DNA of 64,000 nucleotides from Eledone cirrhosa (taxonomy: Eukaryota > Mollusca > Cephalopoda > Octopoda > Eledonidae). The position numbers and the translations under genes were made by a program. The stretch lies in NCBI GenBank assembly GCA_964016885.1, contig OZ024742.1, positions 118,048,823 through 118,112,822 on the forward strand, read 5' to 3'. The notes under the pieces were generated by a model. That model saw nothing but the letters and a program-made list of their open reading frames with translations. It made no database searches and was not told the origin of the DNA. Numbering within the stretch: the first letter of the stretch is position 1; the number at the start of each line of letters is the position of its first letter. Positions 1 through 10,136 of the stretch are shown one piece after another.

Positions 1-3
1 ATA

Positions 4-76
<73 letters not shown>

Positions 77-97
77 ATATATATGTATATATATATG

Positions 98-185
<88 letters not shown>
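1..185. repeat. (TA)n microsatellite
   Basis: Nearly pure TA dinucleotides with a few TG interruptions near 68-105. The tract runs up to a hairpin element that starts at 218. Open frames here translate only to Tyr-Ile repeats and are not genes. Confidence 0.97.
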
Positions 186-187
<2 letters not shown>

Positions 188-217
188 CCGAAATATATAT
201 ATAAATATATATATAAA

Positions 218-345
218 AGTGGTTACACAACAGTTAGTTCACCATACCGAGAACAATTGTTTCACCTTAGCGGATCGTCAGCTGAGGATCCGCTAAGGCG
301 AAACAATTGTTCTCGGTATGGTGAACTGACTGTTGTGTAACCACT
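218..345. mobile_element. PLE1-type hairpin: two terminal arms joined head to head
   Basis: This is a near-perfect palindrome centred between 281 and 282 with 64-nt arms. Each arm matches the terminal repeat of the larger PLE1 element at 7037-8186, so it looks like two inverted element ends with the whole interior lost. Each arm carries a hammerhead-like core (CTGAGGA at 282-288 on plus, CTGACGA on minus at 275-281), followed by GAAA, a self-complementary octamer and GTT. The palindrome centre falls exactly at the first core base, so the 5' strand of stem I is missing from both arms. It is embedded beside (TA)n. Confidence 0.8.
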
Positions 346-420
346 TCTACCTAACTCGTCCCATGGACTGAGTGCTCTACCACTACGGATATTACCTTCC
401 AGTGTTCTACCACTATATAT
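346..420. repeat. PLE1 flank repeat, first copy
   Basis: About 68 bp immediately after the hairpin recur almost unchanged at 8187-8256, again after a PLE1 end and again followed by (TA)n. It therefore belongs either to the element or to a shared target repeat. Confidence 0.7.
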
Positions 421-429
421 ATAGTAATA

Positions 430-492
430 ATAATAATGTTTAAGGGTGAAAGTACTGATTCATTGCTTAAACTTTAATCTGTTATTTTAATA
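430..492 (+). repeat. 55-bp motif shared with 12134-12188
   Basis: The stretch around GGGTGAAAG through TTAATCTGTTATTTTAATA is repeated at 12134-12188, where it again precedes a (TA)n tract. The family is unknown. Confidence 0.55.
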
Positions 493-549
493 TGGCGACA
501 AAGAAAGATATATATATATGTAAATGCCAAACTAACTATTTTCAATTCG

Positions 550-775
550 GTATTTATAACAGACCGCAAGTAAGGTGGTTGGATAACATCCATAATCTTG
601 GTTGGTTTCGCTTACGGATCCAGCAAGATCAATTAGAGACAGTTGCTTCTGACATAACCTGCTGGAAGGCGGAAAATGAGGGCTCTATCCAATGAGCTTC
701 CCAGGAATAAGTGGCCGCCAGAGAAGAAGAAGAAGAAGAAGAAGAAGAAGAAGAAGAAGAAGAAGAAGAAGAAGG
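550..775 (+). mobile_element. NLR-alpha non-LTR retrotransposon, 3' end fragment with (GAA)n tail
   Basis: The conceptual product contains VRWLDNIHNLGW and LRIQQDQLETVASDITCW, the extreme C-terminus of a non-LTR family found again at 1545-2262, 8582-9023 and 19085-20560. The coding end is followed by about 55 bp of (GAA)n at 719-775, which I read as the element's microsatellite-like 3' tail. Only the last 60 or so codons are present, so this is a strongly 5'-truncated copy. The clade is not assigned. Confidence 0.75.
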
Positions 776-799
776 TATATATATATATATATATATACA

Positions 800-1044
800 C
801 CTGTGCTTGGCTGACTAAGATTACCTTTTTGTTAGAAGTACCTGGAGGCTGTCAGTTGATTAAGGTGTAGTAGATGTTTTCCGGGTCGTAGAATTACCGC
901 GTCGGTTTCCCCGAAGCTGTGTTTCATCTACAACATCGTGTAGTAATGTACAACATAACTCTATTGATACTTGAATTATATCGATATCAAACTGAATGTG
1001 TTACATAAGTAACATCTAATCAGTCTGATCAATCGACAAGATTC
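800..1044. other. No recognisable feature
   Basis: Unique-looking sequence between the NLR-alpha tail and a tRNA-derived SINE. I see no convincing ORF or repeat in it. Confidence 0.5.
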
Positions 1045-1277
1045 CAGACCTCGTTCGATTGCCAAGTGGGGAGGGTCTCGTCAAATCCGACCAAGGAAAC
1101 AATGTTTCCATAGGTCTTTCCATTGCTGATACTATCTACCGGTCGCAACTCCTGGCAAAAAGAGCAACGTGAAATAGAGTGTCTTGCCTAAGGACACAAA
1201 GCACCACCCACTACTAGAATTGAACTCGCAATCTCAGGATTGCGAATCCAACTCTCTAACCACTAAGCCTCGCACCT
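1045..1277 (-). mobile_element. tRNA-derived SINE
   Basis: Read on the minus strand from 1277, the head has an A-box-like GGCTTAGTGGTTAGAG and a B-box-like GAGTTCAATTC (plus-strand 1217-1227), about 35 nt apart, as in a tRNA-type RNA polymerase III promoter. The body follows with a stretch about TTAGGCAAGACACT and TTTCACGTTGCTC. The same body phrase recurs in the SINE at 63625-63925. The sequence does not continue as a functional tRNA, so I call it a SINE rather than a tRNA gene. Confidence 0.75.
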
Positions 1278-1317
1278 TCACTACCAGCAGCTGATACCCA
1301 ACATTATTTATATGGAA

Positions 1318-1440
1318 GATATTCTGAGTTCAAATCCCGCCAAGGTTAACTTTGCCTTTCATCTTTACGGGGTCTATAAAATAAAAGTACCAGTAATGCA
1401 CTGGGTAATTGCTGGCCTTGTGCCAAAAGTAGAAACAATT
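1318..1440 (-). mobile_element. Cephalopod-type SINE 3' module
   Basis: On the minus strand it reads GGCACAAGGCCAGCAATT, then a TGGTACTTTTATTTTAT phrase, GATGAAAGGCAAAGTTAACC and a GGATTTGAACTCAGAAT end. The same ordered blocks appear at 42552, 58154, 62931 and 63172. This arrangement is recognised as abundant in octopus and squid DNA. Confidence 0.8.
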
Positions 1441-1468
1441 ATTTATATATGAGATACCACTACTTTTT

Positions 1469-2262
1469 CTTCTTCTTCTTCTTCTTCTTCTTCTTCTTCT
1501 TCTTCTTCTTCTTCTTCTTCTTCTTCTTCTTCTTCTTCTTCTTCTCTGGGAAGCTCATTGGATAGAGTCTTCATTTTCCGCCTTCCAGCAGGTTATATCA
1601 GAAGCAACTGTCTCCAATTGATCTGGCTGGATCCCTAAGCGAAGCCAACCGAGCTTATGGATGTTATCCAACCACCTTACTCGCGATCTGACTCTGTGTT
1701 TCCTGCCGATTGGTTTTACCCATAAAATATATCCAGCGATTCTTTCCTTAGACATTCTAACCACATATCCCTAATACTGGATCTATGATCTCTCGATGCG
1801 AAGTATAGCGGCTCTATTTGGTGCAACTCACTAGCTTCTGAGCTACGCAACCTATCAAGTAATGTTACTCCAAAACTCTTAGGAGGAATCGTATTTCTGC
1901 CGCCTGTATTTGCGAATATTTTCCTTCGGTCATTACCCAAGATTGATGATCATAGGTAAGGATAGATATAAATACCGAACTGAAAATAGCTAGTTAGACA
2001 TTTACACATACTCCACCTCATCTCATGACCGAGTGCTGAAATAGGCGCATAATTGCACCAACTCCAGTAATTCTTGTGTTTAATTCAGCCTCCTGCCTTT
2101 CTTCCCTCGTGGAAACGATCCCATGATACTTGAGGTTCTTCGCCTGATTCAGTGATAATCCATTCACATGTAAAACGCTCTGCATAGGTTTTCTCGGGCA
2201 GACGAATATCTCAATCTTCGCAGCACTCAGCAACGTTAAAACAACAACACGATGTGACACTG
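1469..2262 (-). pseudogene. NLR-alpha reverse transcriptase C-terminus, broken, with (AAG)n tail
   Basis: Three minus-strand reading pieces overlap in order. The first (2260 to 2018) has KIEIFVCPRKP, VLHVNGLSLNQAKNLKYHGI and AELNTRITGVGAIMRLF, the part of a non-LTR polymerase just after the palm. The second (1940-1716) and third (1764-1555) have LHQIEPLYF and VRWLDNIHKLGWLRLGIQ near the C-terminus. At least two frameshifts separate them. The (CTT)n tract at 1469-1544 is the complement of an AAG tail. The copy is 5'-truncated and dead. Confidence 0.75.
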
Positions 2263-2383
2263 TTACTCGGTTAAACTACATTAGCGACAACACTTTCTGT
2301 ACTGAACTCATATGCACCACCAGGAACCATTTTCACTGTGACATGAGTACAGCAGGAGTAGCAGCCTCTTCATATATATATTA

Positions 2384-2508
<125 letters not shown>

Positions 2509-2509
2509 T

Positions 2510-3540
2510 TACATGCATATGCGCACACTCAGACATACGCATACATACACATCAAATAGTTTATCACGAAGAAAGTATAGAAATGAAAACTAATGAAAAC
2601 ATTGATGACATAAAAAAATGTTATCTATTTACAATATATTTCAGTTGGTTTGCGGTTCCCTTAGTAATAAAGCAGGTTGAAATATAAAGAAAAGAAAAAG
2701 AAAATTTGGTTTCCTGATGGCGTCAAACGTTATACACAGACTGCTCATGTTACCACGCAAGAAAATGAAAAATAAGCGACAAAGACAAAGCAATTACAAA
2801 AGAGAGAAGGAAATGAAAACAAAGAAATACTTCAGCAGCATCAAACAACTGTCGCTTATGTAACATAATACGACACACAATATTGATGAAGACAAGCAGA
2901 GACCCGTAAACATCTAAACAAAATTTGTGTATGTAGAAATACTCCCACATGAAAAACATGCATTAACACAGAAAATGAATATTGTTCCAATGTGGAGTGT
3001 GCTTTGGAGAAGTGCAGACGTACAGACGTGCGTGAAAAGAATAACTGAATAATTTTTTCTCTATTTTAATGTCGAAATTATAGATACCTCTTTCATATGT
3101 TCGTAGTAGTATGAACATATGAAAGATATTTGGAAAGTACACCGTTCTTTCGAAATAAAGTCTACAGACATAACAGAATGTGATCAAAACATATGTGCTG
3201 TTGATGTGGAGGGGAAACTATTTTCTACGAACTCGTTCACTGTCCATCAATTGCTTACTTGTGGCAGTATATCGAATGGCTTCTATCTTCCGTATGACAG
3301 TTATGACTGTCAAGCGAGTCCTTTGTCAAGATTGAATGTTGGCAAACAAGGAAAGCTCCTTTCTTATGTCAGCCATGTGATATATTATATACAACAGTAA
3401 GTTACCAACAGTGATTGAAATTGTATATGATTATGAGATTATATGAGGTTGTTAGAGACTCATAGTAGGTTGAAACTGAAGAGACCCTCTACCTCTCTGG
3501 TTTCTCTCATTTATATGGAAATCTCTGGTATGTCATCTTT
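2510..3540. other. No recognisable gene
   Basis: A kilobase of moderately AT-rich sequence. A 93-codon open frame at 3119-3400 has no motif, signal peptide or repeat match that I recognise, and I do not call it. Confidence 0.5.
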
Positions 3541-3545
3541 ATAGT

Positions 3546-3592
3546 AACCCCCCCCCCCCCCACACACACACACAAACACACACAAATACACA
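3546..3592. repeat. Poly-C/(CA)n tract
   Basis: A C homopolymer runs into CA repeats. Confidence 0.9.
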
Positions 3593-3802
3593 TACATGAG
3601 GCATGTACATATAGACACATTCATAAATAGATCGACACACATATAAGGATATAGATACACCTTTAGGCAGACGGATGCACTCACACAATGCACCTCAACC
3701 ACACACACACTAGCATCACTGATATACATAGACGCTAAACCACATTGAATTCATTTATGTACACACGCATACATCATAAACATGCTTACGCACACATACG
3801 TT

Positions 3803-3805
<3 letters not shown>

Positions 3806-3849
<44 letters not shown>
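3806..3849. repeat. (TA)n microsatellite abutting PLE2
   Basis: Pure TA dinucleotides ending exactly where the palindromic PLE2 element begins. Confidence 0.95.
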
Positions 3850-3853
<4 letters not shown>

Positions 3854-4488
3854 AGGATGAATATAAAATGAAAGTGCTTTTTTTAAAAAGGAATTTATTA
3901 GGTATTGACATATGTTTCTGTAACAGACGGAATACCTATGTATCGCTGCTTGCGTAATCATATAATGTTAGCAAGTATTCGATAGCAAATGTATAATCAG
4001 TTGTCACTTCTTCAGAGATTTTGGATAAATTGGATAAAATCAGAAAAATTGAAGTATTTATATTAGTAATAGAGGAAGAAAAAGAGGGAATAGTATATGA
4101 CAGATGGTAAATTAATTTACTGCTAAACAAGTATATAATGGGTTTCTAATGAGAATACCATGAGTAAATCTAAATAAGAATTTTGGGAGTGCCAATTTTA
4201 ATCTCTACTTGACCAATTGGACAGTGGACAGGGCTGGTCATTTGGTGCAGTAGTATTAATTATAAAGTGTCAATTGGGGAAGGGGGAGATTTCGATTGCT
4301 ACTAAATAACATCAATGCTAGTAGCCAGCTGGTATATGCATTAGGGAATTGAATCAAGAAATCAAAAATCTCATTTTATCTATAGCAGTTTATATTAAAA
4401 GGTAAATAATAGAAGAGTTGATAGAATTAAGACTAATAAAGAATGTTAATATCTATTTTGACAATCAAACGGAGATAGAGACAGGCGT

Positions 4489-5481
4489 TCAATCCTGGTA
4501 GTATTTATAATATGAAAATATAGATTTTAAGCGATGGTTACAGTATAACGATCGCTCTATTTTGTTATTTAATAAAATGTTTTGGGATTTCATAATACAA
4601 AATAATTCTACATTACATAATTTACAAAATTCCTGTCCATGGGTAATGGGGGGGGGGGCAGCCGCTATTATATCCCATTTTAGGTGAAATTGTTGGTTAT
4701 TTTCACGCAGCTGCCAAGCCTTGTCTGCGAGTGTTGTTACATAACGCTGGTTTTCATGTTTTATCGAGTAACGATGTCTATAAAGGCGTGATTTGAAGGA
4801 GGTGGCTGTAGATCCCACATAGTACCACTTCTGTCTATCCGATTCGATAGTACATTTGTATACGATGTTGCGTTCAAGACACTGATTGTTCAACGGACAC
4901 ATTCCTGGTTAGACACAGTTGCAATTAGAATTTTGCGTTGTTGTATTGCCATGGATGGGTTGATGAGGTTGCTTATGTAGGACAGGATGTTGTTTGTTGT
5001 TTTGTGATGTTATAGCTAATGTTTTACGTGTATTGTTATGTGTTGGAAGGCGTTTATACAACCGTTTTGCGTTAAGCTTTTTTATATGTTGTTCAATATT
5101 AGGGGCGGTTGAATATGAAAGTCGAATAGTGTTAGGGTTTAAGATTTTATTATATTTATGTGATGTTGGAAAGTGTTTTTTAACTAATCGAAAGAATTTT
5201 GAGGGTAGATTGATTTTAATAGAGTTGTTATAGACCGGGTTGTACCAAATATACTCCTTACATCGCCTTCTGTTTGGTGGTGTGCGACTATTATTGTGTC
5301 TATTGCGGTAGTGTATGTATGGTGGTGATTCTGTGCTATTTCTACTCCTATGGGATTTATTTTGGGTGTTTTGGTGATCTTCGACTATATACTCTATATT
5401 ATCTAGGTGACCGACTTTCCTAAGTGCATCATCATAACATCCACCAAACAGAAGGCGATGTAAGGAGTATATTTGGTACAA
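4489..5481 (-). pseudogene. PLE2 left arm: linker plus GIY-YIG endonuclease, one stop
   Basis: The frame is open from 5481 to 4489 except for one TAA at about 4906, so the two parts are in phase. The upper part has the Cys-rich start CNC; the lower part has CPLNNQCLERNIVYKC, then YYVGSTATSF (the GIY-YIG signature), R and H residues of the catalytic core, and a CKLC pair. This domain nicks DNA for target-primed reverse transcription in Penelope-like elements. The inverted copy at 5660-6115 has a Gln codon where this arm has TAA. The G run at 4648-4658 (11 nt) keeps this arm in frame. Confidence 0.8.
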
Positions 5482-5659
5482 CCCGGTCTATAACAACTCT
5501 ATTAAAACCAATCTACCCTCAAAATTCTTTCGATTAGTTAAAAAACACTTTCCAACATCACATAAATATAATAAAATCTTAAACCCTAACACTATTCGAC
5601 TTTCATATTCAACCGCCCCTAATATTGAACAACATATAAAAAAGCTTAACGCAAAACGG

Positions 5660-6115
5660 TTGTATAAACGCCTTCCAACACATAACAATACACGTAAAAC
5701 ATTAGCTATAACATCACAAAACAACAAACAACATCCTGTCCTACATAAGCAACCTCATCAACCCATCCATGGCAATACAACAACGCAAAATTATAATTGC
5801 AACTGTGTCCAACCAGGAATGTGTCCGTTGAACAATCAGTGTCTTGAACGCAACATCGTATACAAATGTACTATCGAATCGGATAGACAGAAGTGGTACT
5901 ATGTGGGATCTACAGCCACCTCCTTCAAATCACGCCTTTATAGACATCGTTACTCGATAAAACATGAAAACCAGCGTTATGTAACAACACTCGCAGACAA
6001 GGCTTGGCAGCTGCGTGAAAATAACCAACAATTTCACCTAAAATGGGATATAATAGCGGCTGCCCCCCCCCCCCCATTACCCATGGACAGGAATTTTGTA
6101 AATTATGTAATGTAG
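5660..6115 (+). pseudogene. PLE2 right arm: linker plus GIY-YIG endonuclease, frameshifted
   Basis: This is the inverted counterpart of the minus-strand copy. The linker reads through without the stop (Gln in place of TAA), and the YYVGSTATSF motif and following helix are intact. A C run of 13 nt at 6063-6075, against 11 in the other arm, shifts the frame so the CKLC pair and C-terminus are lost. The damage in the two arms is different and complementary, which implies independent decay after the palindrome formed. Confidence 0.8.
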
Positions 6116-6783
6116 AATTATTTTGTATTATGAAATCCAAAACATTTTATTAAATAACAAAATAGAGCGATCGTTATACTGTAACCATCGCTTAAAATCT
6201 ACATTTTCATATTATAAATACTACCAGGATTGAACGCCTGTCTCTATCTCTGTTTGATTGTCAAAATAGATATTAACATTCTTTATTAGTCTTAATTCTA
6301 TCAACTCTTCTATTATTTACCTTTTAATATAAACTGCTATAGATAAAATGAGATTTCTGATTTCTTGATTCAATTCCCTAATGCATATACCAGCTGGCTA
6401 CTAGCATTGATGTTATTTAGTAGCAATCGAAATCTCCCCCTTCCCCAATTGACACTTTATAATTAATACTACTGCACCAAATGACCAGCCCTGTCCACTG
6501 TCCAATTGGTCAAGTAGAGATTAAAATTGGCACTCCCAAAATTCTTATTTAGATTTACTCATGGTATTCTCATTAGAAACCCATTATATACTTGTTTAGC
6601 AGTAAATTAATTTACCATCTATCATATACTATCCCCTCTTTTTCTTCCTCTATTACTAATATAAATACTTCAATTTTTCTGATTTTATCCAATTTATCCA
6701 AAATCTCTGAAGAAGTGACAACTGATTATACATTTGCTATCGAATACTTGCTAACATTATATGATTACGCAAGCAGCGATACA

Positions 6784-6823
6784 TAGGTATTCCGTCTGTT
6801 ACAGAAACATATGTCAATACCTA
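6784..6823 (+). ncRNA. Decayed hammerhead-like fold at the PLE2 end
   Basis: An 8-bp stem I (TAGGTATT 6784-6791 with AATACCTA 6816-6823) encloses a short CTG/CAG hairpin, GAAA at 6804-6807, the self-complementary octamer ACATATGT at 6807-6814 and C at 6815 in the cleavage position (GUC). The CTGANGA core strand is missing and only CCGT remains, so I expect no activity. The same fold is present on the minus strand at 3899-3938. Confidence 0.4.
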
Positions 6824-6975
6824 ATAAATTCCTTTTAAAAAAAAGCACTTTCATTTTATATTCATCCTTTCTACATTTTCTCCGGAATATAATTTATACT
6901 CGTTGAGCAAACCTGCACGTACGCTGTTCATCTCTAACGTAACGATATATTATCACTACATTACTGATAACCTGA

Positions 6976-6980
<5 letters not shown>

Positions 6981-7034
<54 letters not shown>
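6981..7034. repeat. (TA)n microsatellite abutting PLE1
   Basis: Pure TA dinucleotides up to the first base of the PLE1 terminal repeat. Confidence 0.95.
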
Positions 7035-7037
<3 letters not shown>

Positions 7038-7060
7038 GTGGTTACACAACAGTTAGTTCA

Positions 7061-7110
7061 CCATACCGAGAACAATTGTTTCACCTTAGCAGATCCTCAG
7101 CTCGTAATGG
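7061..7110 (-). ncRNA. Type I hammerhead ribozyme, PLE1 left end
   Basis: On the minus strand: stem I 5' strand CCATTACGAG (7110-7101), core CTGAGGA (7100-7094, fitting CUGANGA), short stem II CC/GG, GAAA (7082-7079), self-complementary stem III ACAATTGT, cleavage triplet GTT, and stem I 3' strand CTCGGTATGG (7070-7061). Stem I pairs 4+4 bp around a 2x2 internal loop. The first stem II pair is U-U instead of the usual G-C, which may reduce activity. Confidence 0.65.
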
Positions 7111-7171
7111 ACATGGTTATACGGAACAGGAAGGACAACCGTACGAACGCGCATGCGCAGAAACGGTCACT

Positions 7172-7700
7172 TCACACACGCAATACTAAATTGCGTGCGA
7201 GAGGTGTAAGAGAGATAACTGCGAAAGTTCGAAAGTTTCTGGTTGATAAGAAAATTAGGATGATGTTGTAATTCAATCCGGAGCAACGTGTGAAGAATTC
7301 ATTCCTCGTGTTTAGGCAATCACTATTGCGTAATCTCTTTAGAATATTTATTCGTTCATCAATACATAGTCCACACGACGGATTGCCCCTTCCGTATGGC
7401 TTGGACTTAGTGATGGCTTTCCATTCAATGGAGTAGTCTATACTTGAGTCCTTGAGGGACCATACCTGGCTCGAGAGTTTCGTGGATGAACGTCTGTCCG
7501 GGTACTTAAACGTCGATTGGTGGTTCAGGAAGCGTTCCTTAAATTGGCCCTCCGCCATACACACATAGGATTTGACCTCCTGTGGTAGATTTGGTCGTTT
7601 AGAAGTGACCACAGCTTCATAAACTACAGCGGGTGTGTTGCATTGCTGTTGAAGGGGACAAGCTTAGGGCTTACGACAAGAGCACCCTGGTGGGGTTCTG
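7172..7700 (-). pseudogene. PLE1 GIY-YIG endonuclease fragment
   Basis: The frame from 7612 reads YVCMAEGQFKERFLNHQSTF, then STKLSSQVWSL, a SIEWKAI strand and a CGLC pair, which is the Penelope-type GIY-YIG layout. Upstream, in the same frame beyond one stop, the translation gives CSCRKP, then CPLQQQC, the Cys-rich linker also seen in PLE2 and PLE3. The usual Gly of the YVG motif is Cys here. The C-terminus runs into the inverted end. The reverse transcriptase is absent. Confidence 0.78.
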
Positions 7701-8112
7701 CTCTTAGAGCTGTTGGTGATGTGGGCCTTCATGTTCTTAGCACATGAGTATCCTAGTTTTACTTTGTGTCAGTTAAAGATGGAGCGGTATTTATGACCTA
7801 TGGGAAAGTGTCTATCTAAGAGGGCTAGGCATTTTTTGCCTACATTGGTTTAACGTTGAGTGAGAAGGGAGGAGAGAACCAGATAGTTTGTCTATTGTTA
7901 CGTTTTCTTTTCTTATTGCTGTTGTTGTTAACTACAAAGCTCCGGATTGAATTACAACAACATCCTAATTTTCTTATCAACCAGAAACTTTCGAACTTTC
8001 GCAGTTATCTCCCTTACACCTCTCGCACGCAACTTAGTATTACCTGTGTGAAGTGATCGTTTCTGCGCATGCGCGTTCGTACGGTTGTCCTTCCTGTTCC
8101 GTATAACCATGT

Positions 8113-8162
8113 CCATTACGAGCTGAGGATCCGCTAAGGTGAAACAATTGTTCTCGGTATGG
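8113..8162 (+). ncRNA. Type I hammerhead ribozyme, PLE1 right end
   Basis: The same fold in the opposite orientation: stem I strands 8113-8122 and 8153-8162, core CTGAGGA 8123-8129, GAAA 8141-8144, stem III ACAATTGT ending at 8151, and cleavage expected after 8152 (GTT). Stem III is a perfect palindrome with no loop, which fits the dimeric hammerheads known from Penelope-like elements. The weak point is the U-U pair at the base of stem II. Confidence 0.65.
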
Positions 8163-8186
8163 TGAACTAACTGTTGTGTAACCACT

Positions 8187-8251
8187 TCTACCTAACTCGT
8201 CCCATGGACTGAGTGCTCTACCACTACGGATACTACCTTCCAGTGTTCTAC

Positions 8252-8256
<5 letters not shown>
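8187..8256. repeat. PLE1 flank repeat, second copy
   Basis: Nearly identical to 346-413 and in the same position relative to the element end. Confidence 0.7.

Positions 8257-8347
<91 letters not shown>
8255..8347. repeat. (TA)n microsatellite
   Basis: About 90 bp of pure TA. Confidence 0.97.
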
Positions 8348-8349
<2 letters not shown>

Positions 8350-8581
8350 TTGCATACTTACATGTTTACACTCACATTCATTTACATACATACACTCCTA
8401 CAGATATATTTACGTACACACATATACGTCCTTATATGTACACACACATTGGTACATAGATATCCAGCCAGCCCCACAGGTGCGCTTGTTTCATGCGTAT
8501 ATTTAATCCTAACACATTTTCTTAACTTAATTTTTATTTACAATTCATATATATACTTATTTATCTATTTTTATTTATATA

Positions 8582-9023
8582 ATGATTCAGGTATTTAAAT
8601 TTGAATCTTGGGTAATGACCGAAAGGAAACGATCACGATTACAAGCGGCCGAAATGGAATTACTCCGAAGGGTATTTGGAGTAACATTACTCGATAAAGT
8701 GCGTCGCTCCGAGATCAGAGAGTCACTCCAGATAGAGTTGTTACTTTTCCGAATTGAGAGATCACAGCATGTAGTTAGAATGTCTTACGAGTACCTGGTT
8801 AAATCGCTGGACAGATTTTACGGGCAAAACCAGCCAGCAGGAGACCCGAGGATAGAGCCCCCGCAAGCAGCTTGGATAACATCTTTGAGCTTGGCTGGTC
8901 TCGCTTGAGGATCCAGCCTGATCAGTTGGAGACGGTTTCTTCTGACAGGACCCGCTGAAGGGATTGTTTGAGGACTCTGCCCCCACAACCCTCTCAGAAA
9001 TATGAGGGCGAAGAAGAAAAAGG
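8582..9023 (+). pseudogene. NLR-alpha C-terminus and 3' end
   Basis: The open frame 8582-8908 starts in VFKFESWVMTERKRSRLQAAEMELLRRVFGVTLLDKVRR, continues with LQIELLLFRIERSQHVVRMS, and then drifts out of frame into the SLSLAGLA end. It is the C-terminal segment downstream of the polymerase palm. Beyond it, 8909-9023 gives the DQLE end and a GGGCGAAGAAGAAAAAGG tail, matching the GAA-rich tails of the other copies. It is 5'-truncated. Confidence 0.75.
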
Positions 9024-10136
9024 TAATTACATTTTATAGTGTTAATATTGTTCAATTGTAAAATTAAAACTTCTTTAAATCCCACGTTACCATATTATCG
9101 AAATATTACAAGATTATTTTTATTAATATGTATTTATTGCAAATATGCAAATATACAAATGAGAATTATTTTCATTTAAAAAAGATTTTTATGTTAATTA
9201 TTTTCATTTTCAAAATTAGTGTTCATTTCATTATGTTCTATAAGTATCATTAAATAATAATTGTTTTACCTATGTACATTACCCAATGTTACCTACAAAA
9301 GTATCGCCTCAAAATGACCCAACATATGATGGGTCAAATATTTCATGATATTACGCAGGGTTGATAATCTGGGAATGTTAATATATTCAAATACTTATTC
9401 AATATGTCAGACAGATACATTCTAAATTGTTAATAGGAAAATGAGTTTGCAAATGCCAGAAATTTATAAGAGAGAATTACTTTTTATCCGTAGATGGAAT
9501 AACTAGCTCCAACTGGGAATCAGAACCAACTCGTGGGCTTGTCTCAGTGGGATATTACTGATCCTTGAACATTGGAAGTCACAGTATGTTAATCTCGTAA
9601 AAAGCTGTGCCTATGAAATGGCATTTTGTTCTTTAACGATTTTACATTGCCATATGACATTAACTTTTGTTAAGAAAGATAATGTCAGCTATCTTATAAA
9701 TAAACTGAGTTGTAAACGGAATTCCTTTAAATTACACCAGACAGCATACTTCTTTGTCTATAGCTGGAATGTCGGCCTAATCTATTTGATATTAACCCAA
9801 ACAGTTAAGCCTAACTGGATGGTTCATCTTAAGTAGCAGAAAATATTTTATGTACTGTTAAATATACATCGATAAAGCAAACAACAATCAGTAGTTATGT
9901 CGTGAGACTTTAACGTACCATGAGGAGATAAAATAGGTTGTCAACTATATGTACGGTTGTATTCATCCGATTTATCTCGTGCGTATTGAGTCATCGTCTA
10001 ATACATTTTAAATAGAACTGAATATAAATTCTATAGTAATTTCAGCAAAACTTAATCAAATTTGATATGTTACTATTTCAATTGTCCATTTTCATTTTGT
10101 CTACTATTTGCAGGAAATATTGTCAAGACGTGTGGA
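9024..10136. other. No recognisable feature
   Basis: AT-rich sequence with many stops in every frame. The longest frame (9618-9836) has no recognisable motif. It lies between an NLR-alpha fragment and a PLE1 fragment. Confidence 0.5.

Larger units (their letters stand above)
3850..6873. mobile_element. PLE2: palindromic Penelope-like element
   Basis: The left arm at 3850-5280 is repeated inverted at 5441-6873, with a 160-bp unique centre. The arms are nearly identical over about 1.43 kb. Each carries the C-terminal part of a Penelope-like polyprotein: a Cys-rich CNC/CPL linker and then a GIY-YIG endonuclease. No reverse transcriptase core is present, so this is a head-to-head pair of 5'-truncated copies. 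The left end touches (TA)n; the right end does not. Near each outer end are a TAGGTATT/AATACCTA stem, a GAAA or AAAC core remnant and a self-complementary ACATATGT, which suggest a decayed hammerhead ribozyme. Confidence 0.85.
7037..8186 (-). mobile_element. PLE1: Penelope-like element with 247-bp inverted ends
   Basis: The ends 7037-7283 and 7940-8186 are inverted copies of each other. The interior holds the 3' part of a Penelope-like coding region on the minus strand. Inverted termini might suggest a DNA transposon, but the coding content is a GIY-YIG domain, which is a Penelope hallmark. A complete hammerhead-like fold lies in each inverted end (7061-7110 minus, 8113-8162 plus). The left end abuts (TA)n, and the right flank reaches (TA)n after about 70 bp that are shared with 346-413. 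Confidence 0.82.

Noticed and set aside
1217..1277. A tRNA gene
   Set aside because: Only A-box and B-box-like segments are present, followed by SINE body. No complete cloverleaf could be drawn.
3119..3400. A 93-residue host protein
   Set aside because: No motif, no splice context that I could defend and no similarity that I recognise. A frame of this length is expected by chance.
6709..6760. Second hammerhead in PLE2 at CTGAAGA
   Set aside because: The core fits CUGANGA, but no convincing stem II could be paired before the next GAA, and the base after GAA is not A.
7037..8186. DNA transposon or MITE with 247-bp terminal inverted repeats
   Set aside because: The interior encodes a Penelope-type GIY-YIG domain and Cys-rich linker, not a transposase, and the ends carry hammerhead cores as in Penelope-like elements.
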